Shown piece by piece: positions 1 to 8,299 of a stretch of DNA of 16,113 bases. The notes below the pieces were generated by a model. It did no database searches. It was given only the letters and a program-made list of their open reading frames with translations, and was not told the DNA's origin. Every line of letters begins with the position of its first letter. The first letter of the stretch is position 1. The position numbers and the translations under genes are program-made. The stretch is from Candidatus Dependentiae bacterium (GTDB lineage Bacteria > Babelota > Babeliae > Babelales > UBA12411): assembly GCA_003511165.1 (NCBI GenBank), contig DOJW01000006.1, positions 1 through 16,113 on the forward strand, read 5' to 3'.

Positions 1-1
1 A

Positions 2-403
2 AAAATTTCAAACACAATGAATAACATTTGGTCACAATACCTGACAACATCAATATATTTGGACAATCGTATAACAAATACAATGAATGATGTCTGGGAT
101 GATATTTTAACTCTATCTGCTACTAACGAATTGGCACAAATAACAAGCACATATAATTATTTGAATGCAAGAATAACAAGTACGATGAATAATGTTTGGA
201 GCGATTATTTAACGACGTCGGCATATTTAGATAATCGTATAACTAATACGATGAATGATATTTGGATAACTGTTAATAGTTCTTCTGAAGCTGCATTAAG
301 AGCAGAAATAACAAGTACATATAATTATTTGAATGCAAGAATAACAAGTACAATGAATGATGTTTGGGGAAATATATTAACGACATCTTTCAATTATGAT
401 TCG
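2..403 (+). repeat. In-frame tandem repeat, 168-bp (56-residue) period, about 2.4 copies
   Basis: Unit A (22 codons) occupies 2-67, 170-235 and 338-403. Unit B (34 codons) occupies 68-169 and 236-337. The A+B period is exactly 168 bp and in frame. The stretches around 142-190 and 310-358 are nearly identical in DNA, differing only at a few third codon positions, so the duplication is recent or maintained by recombination. More copies probably lie to the left of the window. Confidence 0.9.
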
Positions 404-1627
404 CGAATCATAAGTTTAGAAGAAGCTGTTTTTGGAATTAATTTATACAATGCAAATGGCAATATCATTTTGAATCAAGATAAAGGTGTTGATTTCACTG
501 TGCATGCATCTCTTGCTTTGAGTTTAACTCTTTCCAATGAATCTGCAGTTTATATGTACGATGAAAGCACTGAACTTAAATTGTCCGATACTATTTATGT
601 TATTGGGCGTAATAATACGATTGATGTAACAAAGACTTTGACAATAAATGGATTGATAAATTTTGATACCGGTGGTGAACTTATATTTAATTTCGATGAT
701 AAATATGAGAATCCAATTGTTTATTTTGGTAGAGATTTAACTTTGCCAGAACTGAGCCGTTTAGCTTTTGCAAACAAAGGTACGGCCGTATTTAAAGATG
801 GAACAACTATACATTTTGATAGTTCTGTGGATGCAAATAGACCAGCTTTAGCTGTTACGAATAATGCGACTCTTATGATTGATGAAAGATTGTCAGGTCA
901 TAGCGAGAGTAGTTTAACTCTGCGAGGACTTGGAATAATATCAATTATTGGGGGTGAAATATTTATAGATTCGCTCAAACATTTGATAATAGGTGGTGGC
1001 GATACAACAACAGATCGATTTGATATTTATGGAGATAGCGGAGGCGCATTATCATTACTTGGTGTGGGGTCTAAAATATCTATACACAAAGCTTATGTAA
1101 ATTTGGATTTTGAGCAAGCCGGAATTATTTATATAGGTCAATACGGAACATTTGAAATTAATTCACTAGATTTAGTATCTTCTCCTGGTACCTTGAATAA
1201 TTTTAAATTTATTTTGAACGGAGAGCTTTGGATTTATAATGATGGAAAATTTGTTTTAGGTGACAATATATCCGACAGCGTAATAAATCTAAATACCACT
1301 GGAGCTACAATTGGTGGATATGGAGTTTTACAATATCTGACATCTTCTAGTTTCAGTGGAAGATTGTATGAAAATAATACGAAAGAGTTATCAGTAACTG
1401 CAAAAAATTTAATTTCGAATTTATTGCAACGACAAACAAATTTAACGACAAGCGTCTTATTTTGGGATGCAAATGGAAATCAAAAAGTAAGATTATTCAA
1501 TGGTAATATTGCAACATTAGATGCAGCAGATCTTGTAACTCAAGATGCTTCCAGTGGTATTGTTTATGGAACCAGGGGTGGAAAAGGCTTTAGAATAGAC
1601 TTAAATGGTAATATAACGAGATTTTAA
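2..1627 (+). CDS. Repeat-containing beta-rich surface/adhesin-like protein, 3' part
   Basis: I do not recognise this protein as a named family. The reading frame is open to the left edge, and the first visible residues (KISNTMNN) already match the internal repeat. The first ATG at 17 is therefore probably not the start, and the gene begins outside the window. The first 134 codons consist of alternating 22- and 34-residue units built on an R-I-T-S/N-T-M-N-D/N-V/I-W core, likely helical or stalk-like. From about codon 140 to the end the sequence is rich in short alternating hydrophobic strands, Gly, Asn and Asp. This resembles beta-solenoid passenger or adhesin domains, with no catalytic motif seen. 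No cysteine occurs in the visible part, which fits an extracytoplasmic location. It lies 13 nt upstream of the next gene and is probably in one operon with it. A phage tail-fibre-like protein is an alternative, but no phage genes are nearby. Confidence 0.8.
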   Translation, partial: KISNTMNNIWSQYLTTSIYLDNRITNTMNDVWDDILTLSATNELAQITSTYNYLNARITSTMNNVWSDYLTTSAYLDNRITNTMNDIWITVNSSSEAALRAEITSTYNYLNARITSTMNDVWGNILTTSFNYDSRIISLEEAVFGINLYNANGNIILNQDKGVDFTVHASLALSLTLSNESAVYMYDESTELKLSDTIYVIGRNNTIDVTKTLTINGLINFDTGGELIFNFDDKYENPIVYFGRDLTLPELSRLAFANKGTAVFKDGTTIHFDSSVDANRPALAVTNNATLMIDERLSGHSESSLTLRGLGIISIIGGEIFIDSLKHLIIGGGDTTTDRFDIYGDSGGALSLLGVGSKISIHKAYVNLDFEQAGIIYIGQYGTFEINSLDLVSSPGTLNNFKFILNGELWIYNDGKFVLGDNISDSVINLNTTGATIGGYGVLQYLTSSSFSGRLYENNTKELSVTAKNLISNLLQRQTNLTTSVLFWDANGNQKVRLFNGNIATLDAADLVTQDASSGIVYGTRGGKGFRIDLNGNITRF

Positions 1628-1640
1628 AGGAGAAGTGATT

Positions 1641-4184
1641 ATGAAGAAAAGTAAAATCTTATATTTATGGTATTTTGTTGGGGTTATATTCCCTATATTT
1701 ATTACAGCCGATAATGTAGATGAAGTTCAGAAAAGTAATGGAGAAGTTTTACAAAAAAATATATCTCAGGATTTTCGTTCTTTGGATGATAGTTTAGATA
1801 CTGTAAAGTTGTCTATAAAAGAGGCACAAGAAAATTTACTTTCCAAAATTAATGAGGTTGATAAAAAAAGATTACTCATAAAAAAAGATACTAAAGAAAA
1901 ATTGACTCAGTTCGAAACAAAATTTAGCGAATTATCAGCAAATATAGGAGCATTGCAGAAGCGCTTGAAAGAGCAAGCTTCGCAATATCAAGAATCTTTA
2001 AAAGGTGTTTCTTCGACTGTTAAAGTAAATATAGATACTTTAGAAGGCAAGATTAAAAGTGAATACAAAGTAAATATAGATGCATTAGAGGGCAAACTTA
2101 AAGGATTAAATTCATATATTGATAAAATGCAGGTAGACATTGCTTCTATGGCAGATCAAAAAAGTTCGGAAGTTAAAGTGAAGCTTTTATCGATGAATAA
2201 AGAATTTGAAGATTTACAAAATAGGTTGAATACAGAAGTGAGCAACATGGTAAGACTTGTTTTAGGTTCTGCATCGAAAAAAGAGATGACTGAAAATTTT
2301 AAAGATATGGAATCCAAACTCAAGGCTATAAATGAGTCTGTTGGAGGACTTAATTCGGATTTTGGTTCAAAAGTCTCTGAGTTTGCAGTAGCTCTTAAAG
2401 ATTTAACTAATCAAAAAGAATTTAAAGAAAAATTTTCTTCCGTAGAGGAACAATTTAGCGGTTTGCGAAATCAACTTGAAACCGTACAATCAGATTTTTC
2501 CAAAAAATTTGAGGGTTTTGCTGCTATTCGTGGAAGCTTAGTAGATAGAAAAGAGCTCGAAGCGAAAGTTCAGACATTCGAAAAAGATTTATCGCAATTA
2601 ACCACTTCATTTTCGAGTGCAAAAAAAGATGTAATAGAACAGTTAAAAAAAGACAATTTTGAATCAAAGACATTTACTTTAGGTGTTGATAAAAAGGTTG
2701 CTGAAGTAGATAAAAAATTTGAAGAGTTAAGCAAAGTTTTTGTAGATACAAAAGATAAATTTGTTGCAGAAGTTGGTGGAATGGCCAGAGTGCTTTTAAC
2801 GTCTGTAACTAAAGCAGAGTTAAATTCTGAAGTTGGTAAAGTTGAAAATAAGCTTGCTAATTTGAAAACAGATTTGGAAAATCTGCAAGGTTCTTTTTCT
2901 GAAAAACTTCAGTCAATCTCGCAATCTGTAAGTAGTGCGGCGGCAAAGAAAGATTTGGAAAATAAACTTGAAGGTGTTGATAAGAGATTTACGACTTTAG
3001 GTTCTATGGTTGAAAAAGTTTCAAATGATTTTGCAAGAGAAGTAAAAAGTGTTCAAGAGTATGTAACAAATTCTTCGAAAAAAATGACATTAGATCAATC
3101 GATGGAGCTTGAGCAAAGACTTAAAAATGTAAATAGCATGATAAGTCAAATTCAATCTAATATTGAAAGTGAAAGCTTAAAATTAGTAGGAATGAAAACA
3201 GAATTCGTTTCCAAAAAGGAAGCTTTATCAAAGGTTGGAGAAGTTGATAAAAAGATAAATGATTTAGGCGGTTCGCTTGATAAAGTACAAAAAGATTTGA
3301 CTTTGAGTCTCGGAGAAGTTTCAAGAATTAGTAAAGATGTTGTAACCAAAGAAGATTTTTTAAGTACTGTTGGCAAGGTGGAAGGTAAGCTTGCTAATTT
3401 GAAAACAGATTTGGAAAATCTGCAAGGTTCTTTTTCTGAAAAACTTCAATCAATTTCACAATCTGTAAGTAGTTCAGCTGCGAAAAAAGAGTTGGAAATT
3501 AAACTTGAAGATGTTGATAAAAGATTTGCATCGTTAAATAAAGTTGTTGAAAATATAACCGATAATTTTTCTAAAGAGTTTAAAAATGTAGAAACAGCAA
3601 GCGAGGGTGTTGCAAAAAAGATTGTAAGCGGAAAAGTTGTTGAACTCGAGGGTAAACTTTTTGGAATTGATAATTTAATTGGTGAAGTTCAAAAAAGATT
3701 GGCTAGTGAAAGTGAAGCTTTGTCGGCATTGAAAATTGGTGCTGTTACTAAACAAGAGATGAAAACAAAAATTGAAGAAATGGATAATAGAATTTTATCC
3801 ATGAATGGAGCTTTTGATAAACTTCAAAAAGATTTATCCGAATCATTTTTTGAACTTTCAAAAATTAATAAAAACATGGTTATGAAAGATGATTTTGAAA
3901 CTGTTAATCGAAAGATTCAAGAAAGATTCGAAATTCTTATTACTAAAGCTGACGATATAATTACAAAGAAGGTAAAGGAAAAAGTAGCAGCTTTAGAAAA
4001 GAGAGTGACTTACTTAACTGAAAAGGTTCAGCTTCTTGAAAAACAAAAAAGAGAACTCGAACAAAAATCTTCCAAAGAAGAATTAAGTAAATTAATTCAA
4101 AATTCTGTAAAAAAACATCTTTATTCTGCTTCAGTTCCAAGAGCAAGAAGAAGTGCTGCTATGGATAATGATTTAGAGGAGTGA
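1641..4184 (+). CDS. Exported long coiled-coil protein (847 aa)
   Basis: No named family is recognised. The ATG at 1641 is preferred over an in-frame GTG at 1635, because the Shine-Dalgarno AGGAG (1628-1632) sits 8 nt from the ATG but only 2 nt from the GTG. Residues 1-23 form a signal peptide: MKKSK, then a hydrophobic core, then a likely cut at ITA|DN. The rest is almost entirely charged heptad-type sequence rich in Lys, Glu, Leu, Val and Ser, with no cysteine. Loose units recur, marked by K-K/E-E/D-L/M/F breaks (SKKEM, NQKEF, DRKEL, TKAEL, TKEDF, TKQEM). A longer 179-residue duplication is annotated separately. The C-terminus is basic, then acidic (RARRS ... DNDLEE). The likely role is structural: a periplasmic or surface rod or stalk. 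It lies 7 nt upstream of a predicted outer-membrane barrel gene, which suggests a partnership like coiled-coil spacer plus anchor (inference). Confidence 0.85.
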   Translation: MKKSKILYLWYFVGVIFPIFITADNVDEVQKSNGEVLQKNISQDFRSLDDSLDTVKLSIKEAQENLLSKINEVDKKRLLIKKDTKEKLTQFETKFSELSANIGALQKRLKEQASQYQESLKGVSSTVKVNIDTLEGKIKSEYKVNIDALEGKLKGLNSYIDKMQVDIASMADQKSSEVKVKLLSMNKEFEDLQNRLNTEVSNMVRLVLGSASKKEMTENFKDMESKLKAINESVGGLNSDFGSKVSEFAVALKDLTNQKEFKEKFSSVEEQFSGLRNQLETVQSDFSKKFEGFAAIRGSLVDRKELEAKVQTFEKDLSQLTTSFSSAKKDVIEQLKKDNFESKTFTLGVDKKVAEVDKKFEELSKVFVDTKDKFVAEVGGMARVLLTSVTKAELNSEVGKVENKLANLKTDLENLQGSFSEKLQSISQSVSSAAAKKDLENKLEGVDKRFTTLGSMVEKVSNDFAREVKSVQEYVTNSSKKMTLDQSMELEQRLKNVNSMISQIQSNIESESLKLVGMKTEFVSKKEALSKVGEVDKKINDLGGSLDKVQKDLTLSLGEVSRISKDVVTKEDFLSTVGKVEGKLANLKTDLENLQGSFSEKLQSISQSVSSSAAKKELEIKLEDVDKRFASLNKVVENITDNFSKEFKNVETASEGVAKKIVSGKVVELEGKLFGIDNLIGEVQKRLASESEALSALKIGAVTKQEMKTKIEEMDNRILSMNGAFDKLQKDLSESFFELSKINKNMVMKDDFETVNRKIQERFEILITKADDIITKKVKEKVAALEKRVTYLTEKVQLLEKQKRELEQKSSKEELSKLIQNSVKKHLYSASVPRARRSAAMDNDLEE
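2832..3905 (+). repeat. Two tandem copies of a 537-bp (179-residue) coiled-coil module
   Basis: Copy 1 spans 2832-3368 and copy 2 spans 3369-3905. Both begin VGKVE.KLANLKTDL and run in register through the landmarks SQSVSS.AAKK, VDKRF, VQKDL/LQKDL and KEDF/KDDF. DNA at 2849-2911 and 3386-3448 is identical over 63 nt, while the later parts of the module have diverged strongly in protein sequence. This gradient points to partial gene conversion or a recent local exchange on top of an older duplication. Confidence 0.85.
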
Positions 4185-4191
4185 GAAAAAT

Positions 4192-5916
4192 ATGAAAAAT
4201 TTTAAAATATATTTTTTTATTTTTTTATTTTCTGCTTGCTCTGTTTTGAGCGCAGAGGAGATTGCATCTTCTACTCAAGTTTCTAATGTTGACAAAAAGA
4301 CAAAAGAAATTAAACAGGATCCGGTAGATGCATTAATAGCATCTTTGGATAAAGATGAAACAGAAACTGATTCTTTAGAGCCGGTGAGTGGAGAAATTCA
4401 AGAGATCGATTCTGAGGTTAAATTGGTTGTTGATAAAGCTGTCGATGAAGTAGAACAAAAAGATTATGAAAAACAGCATATAAAATTAGAAAAACAAATA
4501 GATAAAGAAATAAAAACAGAAATTCAAAAACAAGCATATGAAGTACGTAAGAGCGCTCTCAAGGATGATATTTATGGAAGAGTAAAGCTAAAAGAACTAA
4601 AGGATGATGATTTTATTTACAAGATTCCAACCTGGCCGTTTCATTCTATTTTTTATGCGGAGAAAGATCTTGTAGAGTTTTCTTTGGATGCAAAGTGGTT
4701 AAACAAAGCTTATAATTCTTCGGGACATACTGTTGATATCGCATCACTGATTTTTGGTAGAAATTCTTTTGAACTACAAGATATGTTATTGATAAGTAAA
4801 TTGCTTAGGGCAGGAAAAATAGATCAAAATGATTCTTCGGATGGAATTCCTACTCCAGGTCATCAAAATGGTACTCCTGGTTCGCAGTATCATTATTTTT
4901 ACGTTTTAGCAGATCAACCTCTCAAATTTCATGCATCTACTGATATGCAAACATTCGCAGCGAAATATGCGCGACATTTTTGGGATGGAAGAATTTCATT
5001 TGGTTTAGAAATACCGATTGTCAGAAGAAAAAATAAAATAGAGTTGCAATCTAATTTTTCTGACTCTGTTCATGGTCTTTTATCGCAATATCATCCTCAT
5101 TTTTTTGATACATACGACTCGCTGGATGATTTTGTTGAAACTATTTTAAGTGCAAATAATATTGGTTATAACAAAAGAGACACGGAAGTTGGCCTTGGAG
5201 ATATATCAGTTTTTATAAATACTGAAATTAAGTCTCGATATTTTGAACGATTTATATTTGGATTTAAAGCATTGTTTCCTACTTCAAATGATAAAATTGC
5301 TTACGAGCTCTGGAAGCCGCAGCTTGGAAATGGTGGTTTTGTTGAGTTGTCATTATTTTCTTCTTTTTTATGGGGTGTTAATGATTTTATAAATCCACAT
5401 ATTTTTACAGAAGTTACTGGTAGCATACCGGCAAATGTAGTGAGGAGAGTTCCGCAAAAGGTTACTTATGATGTTGCAACCACTACTCCTATAAATAGTT
5501 TGTTGAAAATGGCTACGTCCGGTTCGGTTTATAAGTTACCATTTTCGGAAGATGATGTGACGGTGAGAAATTGTGCCACTGAAGCAAGATCTGTCAGGGT
5601 TCGAAGAGGGCCTCAGGTTTTTGCAAGATTTGGAAATCAATTTGAAAATGTTTTTTCGAAAAAATCTTTTTTAGATATTTATTATGATGTGCGTCTAAAA
5701 GCAAAAGATTATATAAGCCGGGGAAATCTTGAAAGTAAATATGATACCACAATGTTAACTTACGATACTTATGAATTGGCAAATAGATTAGGTCTGACTT
5801 ATCTTTATCAATTTGATAGTAGAAAGAGAATTGATGTAGGCGCTTCTTATTTGTTTACAGGTCAGAATGTTCCAAGGACATTAGAACTTTACGCAGCATT
5901 TAGTATCGAATTTTAA
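4192..5916 (+). CDS. Predicted outer-membrane beta-barrel protein with helical N-terminal extension (574 aa)
   Basis: The start is ATG with AGAGGAG at 4175-4181, 10 nt upstream. Residues 1-21 form a signal peptide with a hydrophobic core rich in Phe and Ile; cutting after VLSA is likely. FSAC at 13-16 is a poor lipobox alternative. Residues 25-125 are very rich in Lys, Glu and Asp and probably helical or coiled-coil. From about residue 145 the sequence changes to alternating aromatic and polar strands with Gly turns (WDGRISFGLEIPIV, FIFGFKALFP, DVGASYLFTG). It ends YAAFSIEF: a terminal Phe after an amphipathic strand is the usual signal recognised by the BAM assembly machinery. The specific function is unknown; a porin or an anchor for the preceding coiled-coil protein are both possible. 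It is the last gene before the terminator at 5935. Confidence 0.85.
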   Translation: MKNFKIYFFIFLFSACSVLSAEEIASSTQVSNVDKKTKEIKQDPVDALIASLDKDETETDSLEPVSGEIQEIDSEVKLVVDKAVDEVEQKDYEKQHIKLEKQIDKEIKTEIQKQAYEVRKSALKDDIYGRVKLKELKDDDFIYKIPTWPFHSIFYAEKDLVEFSLDAKWLNKAYNSSGHTVDIASLIFGRNSFELQDMLLISKLLRAGKIDQNDSSDGIPTPGHQNGTPGSQYHYFYVLADQPLKFHASTDMQTFAAKYARHFWDGRISFGLEIPIVRRKNKIELQSNFSDSVHGLLSQYHPHFFDTYDSLDDFVETILSANNIGYNKRDTEVGLGDISVFINTEIKSRYFERFIFGFKALFPTSNDKIAYELWKPQLGNGGFVELSLFSSFLWGVNDFINPHIFTEVTGSIPANVVRRVPQKVTYDVATTTPINSLLKMATSGSVYKLPFSEDDVTVRNCATEARSVRVRRGPQVFARFGNQFENVFSKKSFLDIYYDVRLKAKDYISRGNLESKYDTTMLTYDTYELANRLGLTYLYQFDSRKRIDVGASYLFTGQNVPRTLELYAAFSIEF

Positions 5917-5928
5917 AGTTATTTGTTT

Positions 5929-5965
5929 AAAAAAGAAGGAGCGAATTTATTCGCTCCTTCTTTTT
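5929..5965. terminator. Bidirectional intrinsic terminator
   Basis: An 11-bp perfect stem, GAAGGAGCGAA (5935-5945) with TTCGCTCCTTC (5950-5960), encloses a TTTA loop. It is followed by TTTTT on the plus strand and, read on the minus strand, by the complement of AAAAAA (5929-5934). It sits between the stop of the barrel gene (5916) and the stop of the convergent NlpC/P60 gene (5969), so it can serve both transcripts. Confidence 0.92.
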
Positions 5966-5968
5966 CAT

Positions 5969-6973
5969 TTATTTGTTTATGAATGTTCCAAAATAAATAA
6001 CTAGATTTTTACAAATCTCATTATTCAAAATTTCTTCACCGTTAATTGTTTCTATTGTTTTGCCGAATTTTGCTTCTCCTGTTAAAATTCGTACACCAAA
6101 AGGACATCCGCATTCAATAAGTGCATTTTCTCCAAGATACATCATTACATGGAAAACTCGCTTTGGTTTGTCGGCTCTTGCATAAAAGATTAAATCAGCC
6201 GGTTTTAATTGAGATCCATTTTCTAATTTTTTACATGCTAAATATTGATCTATAGCGTTTCTTGGCAAAGTTAAATTGCTGCATAAATATGCTAAACGAG
6301 TTAAACCAGAACAATCAACTTTGTTGCAGCTACATCCGCCCCAACAGTATGAATATCTTAAAAAGTTTTTGGCACAATTTATGATATTTGTTCTTAATTC
6401 TTTTTCTGTTAAACCGCTCAAATATTCATAAGAGTTAATATCATTAGAATTTATTTTTGCATAAGATCCATCAGGTAAAATTATTTGGTACCAGGAAACA
6501 TCTAACTTTCTAATTATAGTTAATTTAGTACCAAGAGAAAGTTGCATTATTTCTTTTGCAGGTTCTTCGAGTGAATAAATTTTTGCTTTTTGATTGCAAA
6601 CAATAGCATTAGGGATAGAAAATATTTGTGTTTTATTGATGTAACCAATGACTTTTTTATTTTCAAAGCCTTGGCCTATTGCTTCCACTTTTACGAAATC
6701 TCCTTCAGGGCCTACTTCTTCTAAAATGCTTACTTCTTCTCCAAATAATAATTGAGAATCAATATTAGGATTTCTATTTTCAGGAGGGAGAGTCGCAAGA
6801 AAATTTCTTACATTTTGTGGCAAATGGCCAAAAGTCTTTTCAGAAAGATTTGCATCTACTTCTGTAGGAATATTTACAAGTAAATCAACAACAGGCTGAT
6901 TAATTACAAATTTGCAAGAAATTGTACTAGTAATGAATATGCTAGCAATAAATAATATTTTTAGATTTTTCAC
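5969..6973 (-). CDS. NlpC/P60 (C40) peptidase, probable lipoprotein with SH3-like domains
   Basis: It probably cleaves peptide bonds in peptidoglycan stems (gamma-D-Glu to diamino acid, as in YkfC-type enzymes). The start is GTG at 6973 with AAAGGA upstream. The signal peptide ends STISC (C20), an acceptable lipobox, so membrane anchoring is likely. Residues about 72-118 and 122-185 look like two bacterial SH3-type beta domains. Residues 192-334 are the catalytic domain, with nucleophile C221 in VDCSGLTRLAY and H275 in FHVMMYLGE. The usual third catalytic His/Asn/Gln position falls near I-E-C-G (286-289), where no His is present. Extra cysteines C210, C214 and C216 crowd the nucleophile, and C288 and C290 crowd the third site. 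The length of 334 aa suits SH3-NlpC enzymes. It lies 9 nt downstream of the PLP-enzyme gene, in the same operon. Confidence 0.9.
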   Translation of the reverse strand: MKNLKILFIASIFITSTISCKFVINQPVVDLLVNIPTEVDANLSEKTFGHLPQNVRNFLATLPPENRNPNIDSQLLFGEEVSILEEVGPEGDFVKVEAIGQGFENKKVIGYINKTQIFSIPNAIVCNQKAKIYSLEEPAKEIMQLSLGTKLTIIRKLDVSWYQIILPDGSYAKINSNDINSYEYLSGLTEKELRTNIINCAKNFLRYSYCWGGCSCNKVDCSGLTRLAYLCSNLTLPRNAIDQYLACKKLENGSQLKPADLIFYARADKPKRVFHVMMYLGENALIECGCPFGVRILTGEAKFGKTIETINGEEILNNEICKNLVIYFGTFINK

Positions 6974-6982
6974 TGAATTCCT

Positions 6983-8176
6983 TTAGCAGCCTAAATCTAA
7001 TGGTTGCAGTTCTGTTTCAAAGTAATCGCGGTACAACTTTTCAGGTAGTGTTTTGGGATCAACTTGACTAGTGATTTCTGATAAATCACCGCTTGTGTTT
7101 GTTTTCCAAAATAGAACTGTTTTATTTTCTAATTTTTTATTTTGTACATCATCAATCAGAGCTGCAAAAGCTTTTCCGCTATAAGTACCTTCAAGCTTAA
7201 TTTTTTCTGTTTCATTTAATAGCTTGATAGCATTGTGAACTTGCGGTGTGATATGCGCATAGCCTTCGCCGAAGAAATTGTTGTTTACTAAAACATCGGT
7301 TGGTTTGATTTCAAACTTTGGAAATGATGGATCTAATTTGTTTAAATATTGCGCAGTTAAGTTATGGATTCTTGCAATATCTTCTGCTGTTTCTATTTCA
7401 TAACTTTGAGGAATAGCTCGAACTCCAATGACTTTTACTTCATCTAAACCTGCAACTTTTAATCCGAGCATTAATCCAGCAATGAATCCCATAGTTGCAA
7501 ATCCGATATAAATATAGTCTGGTTTTGGTAAAATTTTATCATCAATTTGTTTTTTTAATTCTAGTGCTGCATTTACAGAACCTGCACAGCCAATTTCGTT
7601 TGATCCTCCAAGTGGCATATAATAATTTTGACAACTTTTTTGGTATTCTCGTACAGCCTCATTACGTTCAGCCCAATTTTTGTAATAATGTATTTCTGCA
7701 TCGAAATATTTCATTAAAAGCAGATTGCGTATTGTGTAAGCGGTTGGACGTTGCGGAGTTAAAAGGGCGATGCATTTTATTCCGAGTTGTTTTGCATCTT
7801 GAGCTACGGATACAACATAATTTGATCCCGCGGGACCCATTGCTAAAATAGCATTTGCTTGTTGAGCTTTGGCTTGAGCGCATGTAAAACCATTTTTTCT
7901 TGGCTTACTGCCGCCGAAAGGATCTTCAGTTAAGCCATCATCTTTTACAAAAATATTGCATGAGGTGTTTAATTTTACGGATAGATTGTTTAATTTTGTG
8001 ATTGGGGTTGGAAGATTTGCAAAAGGGATGTAAGGCAATTGTGTTTGAAGAGTTGGAAATTGGTCGAATAGCGGGAGAGATTCGTTAGCTTTTAATTCTT
8101 TCGAAAAAATAAAGTTTGTTAACGTTAGGCTTAGAACAAGAACGAATAAAAATATTTTTTTGAAACTGTTTAACAT
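6983..8176 (-). CDS. Exported PLP-dependent ACC deaminase / D-cysteine desulfhydrase-like enzyme
   Basis: This is a fold-type II PLP enzyme of the ACC deaminase/D-cysteine desulfhydrase family. Family members deaminate D-cysteine, related D-amino acids or 1-aminocyclopropane-1-carboxylate. The motifs are in the expected order: VKDDGLTEDPFGGSKPRKN, with K91 as the probable Schiff-base lysine (family GGNKxRK); MGPAGSNYV (S118, N119); MPLGGSNEIG (188-196); EGTYSGKAFAAL (329-340); and TNTSGDL near 359-365, where the family usually has HTGG. The N-terminus has an added signal peptide (LNSFKK, a strongly hydrophobic stretch at 8-24, then KELKANES). This is unusual because family members are normally cytosolic and there is no twin-arginine motif. 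Including this extension the protein is 397 aa, against about 330-340 for typical members. The ATG is backed by AGAAAGGTA (8181-8190). Substrate unknown. Confidence 0.85.
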   Translation of the reverse strand: MLNSFKKIFLFVLVLSLTLTNFIFSKELKANESLPLFDQFPTLQTQLPYIPFANLPTPITKLNNLSVKLNTSCNIFVKDDGLTEDPFGGSKPRKNGFTCAQAKAQQANAILAMGPAGSNYVVSVAQDAKQLGIKCIALLTPQRPTAYTIRNLLLMKYFDAEIHYYKNWAERNEAVREYQKSCQNYYMPLGGSNEIGCAGSVNAALELKKQIDDKILPKPDYIYIGFATMGFIAGLMLGLKVAGLDEVKVIGVRAIPQSYEIETAEDIARIHNLTAQYLNKLDPSFPKFEIKPTDVLVNNNFFGEGYAHITPQVHNAIKLLNETEKIKLEGTYSGKAFAALIDDVQNKKLENKTVLFWKTNTSGDLSEITSQVDPKTLPEKLYRDYFETELQPLDLGC

Positions 8177-8234
8177 TTGTTACCTTTCTTTTTTATTTTA
8201 TATTATCTAAAACTCGAATTTTCATAATGAACGT

Positions 8235-8263
8235 TTATAAATTATTTTTAATTGTCTTGTAAA
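8235..8263 (-). promoter_or_regulatory. Candidate promoter for the PLP-enzyme/NlpC operon
   Basis: Read on the minus strand, TTTACA (8263-8258) is followed after 17 nt by TTATAA (8240-8235), leaving a leader of about 50 nt before the ATG at 8176. The whole divergent spacer (8177-8299) is very AT-rich, so chance matches are easy and confidence is low. I could not single out a convincing promoter for the plus-strand gene at 8300. Confidence 0.3.
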
Positions 8264-8299
8264 TAAAATATTTAAAATTAAATAAAAGGATAAATATAA

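Noticed and set aside
2..403. CRISPR-like array
   Set aside because: Repeats are long, in-frame and coding, with no unique spacers.
1635..1640. GTG start two codons upstream of the coiled-coil gene's ATG
   Set aside because: The Shine-Dalgarno AGGAG would be only 2 nt from it; the ATG at 1641 has proper spacing.
7495..7883. ORFs on both strands within the PLP-enzyme gene
   Set aside because: Out-of-frame shadows of a gene with clear family motifs.
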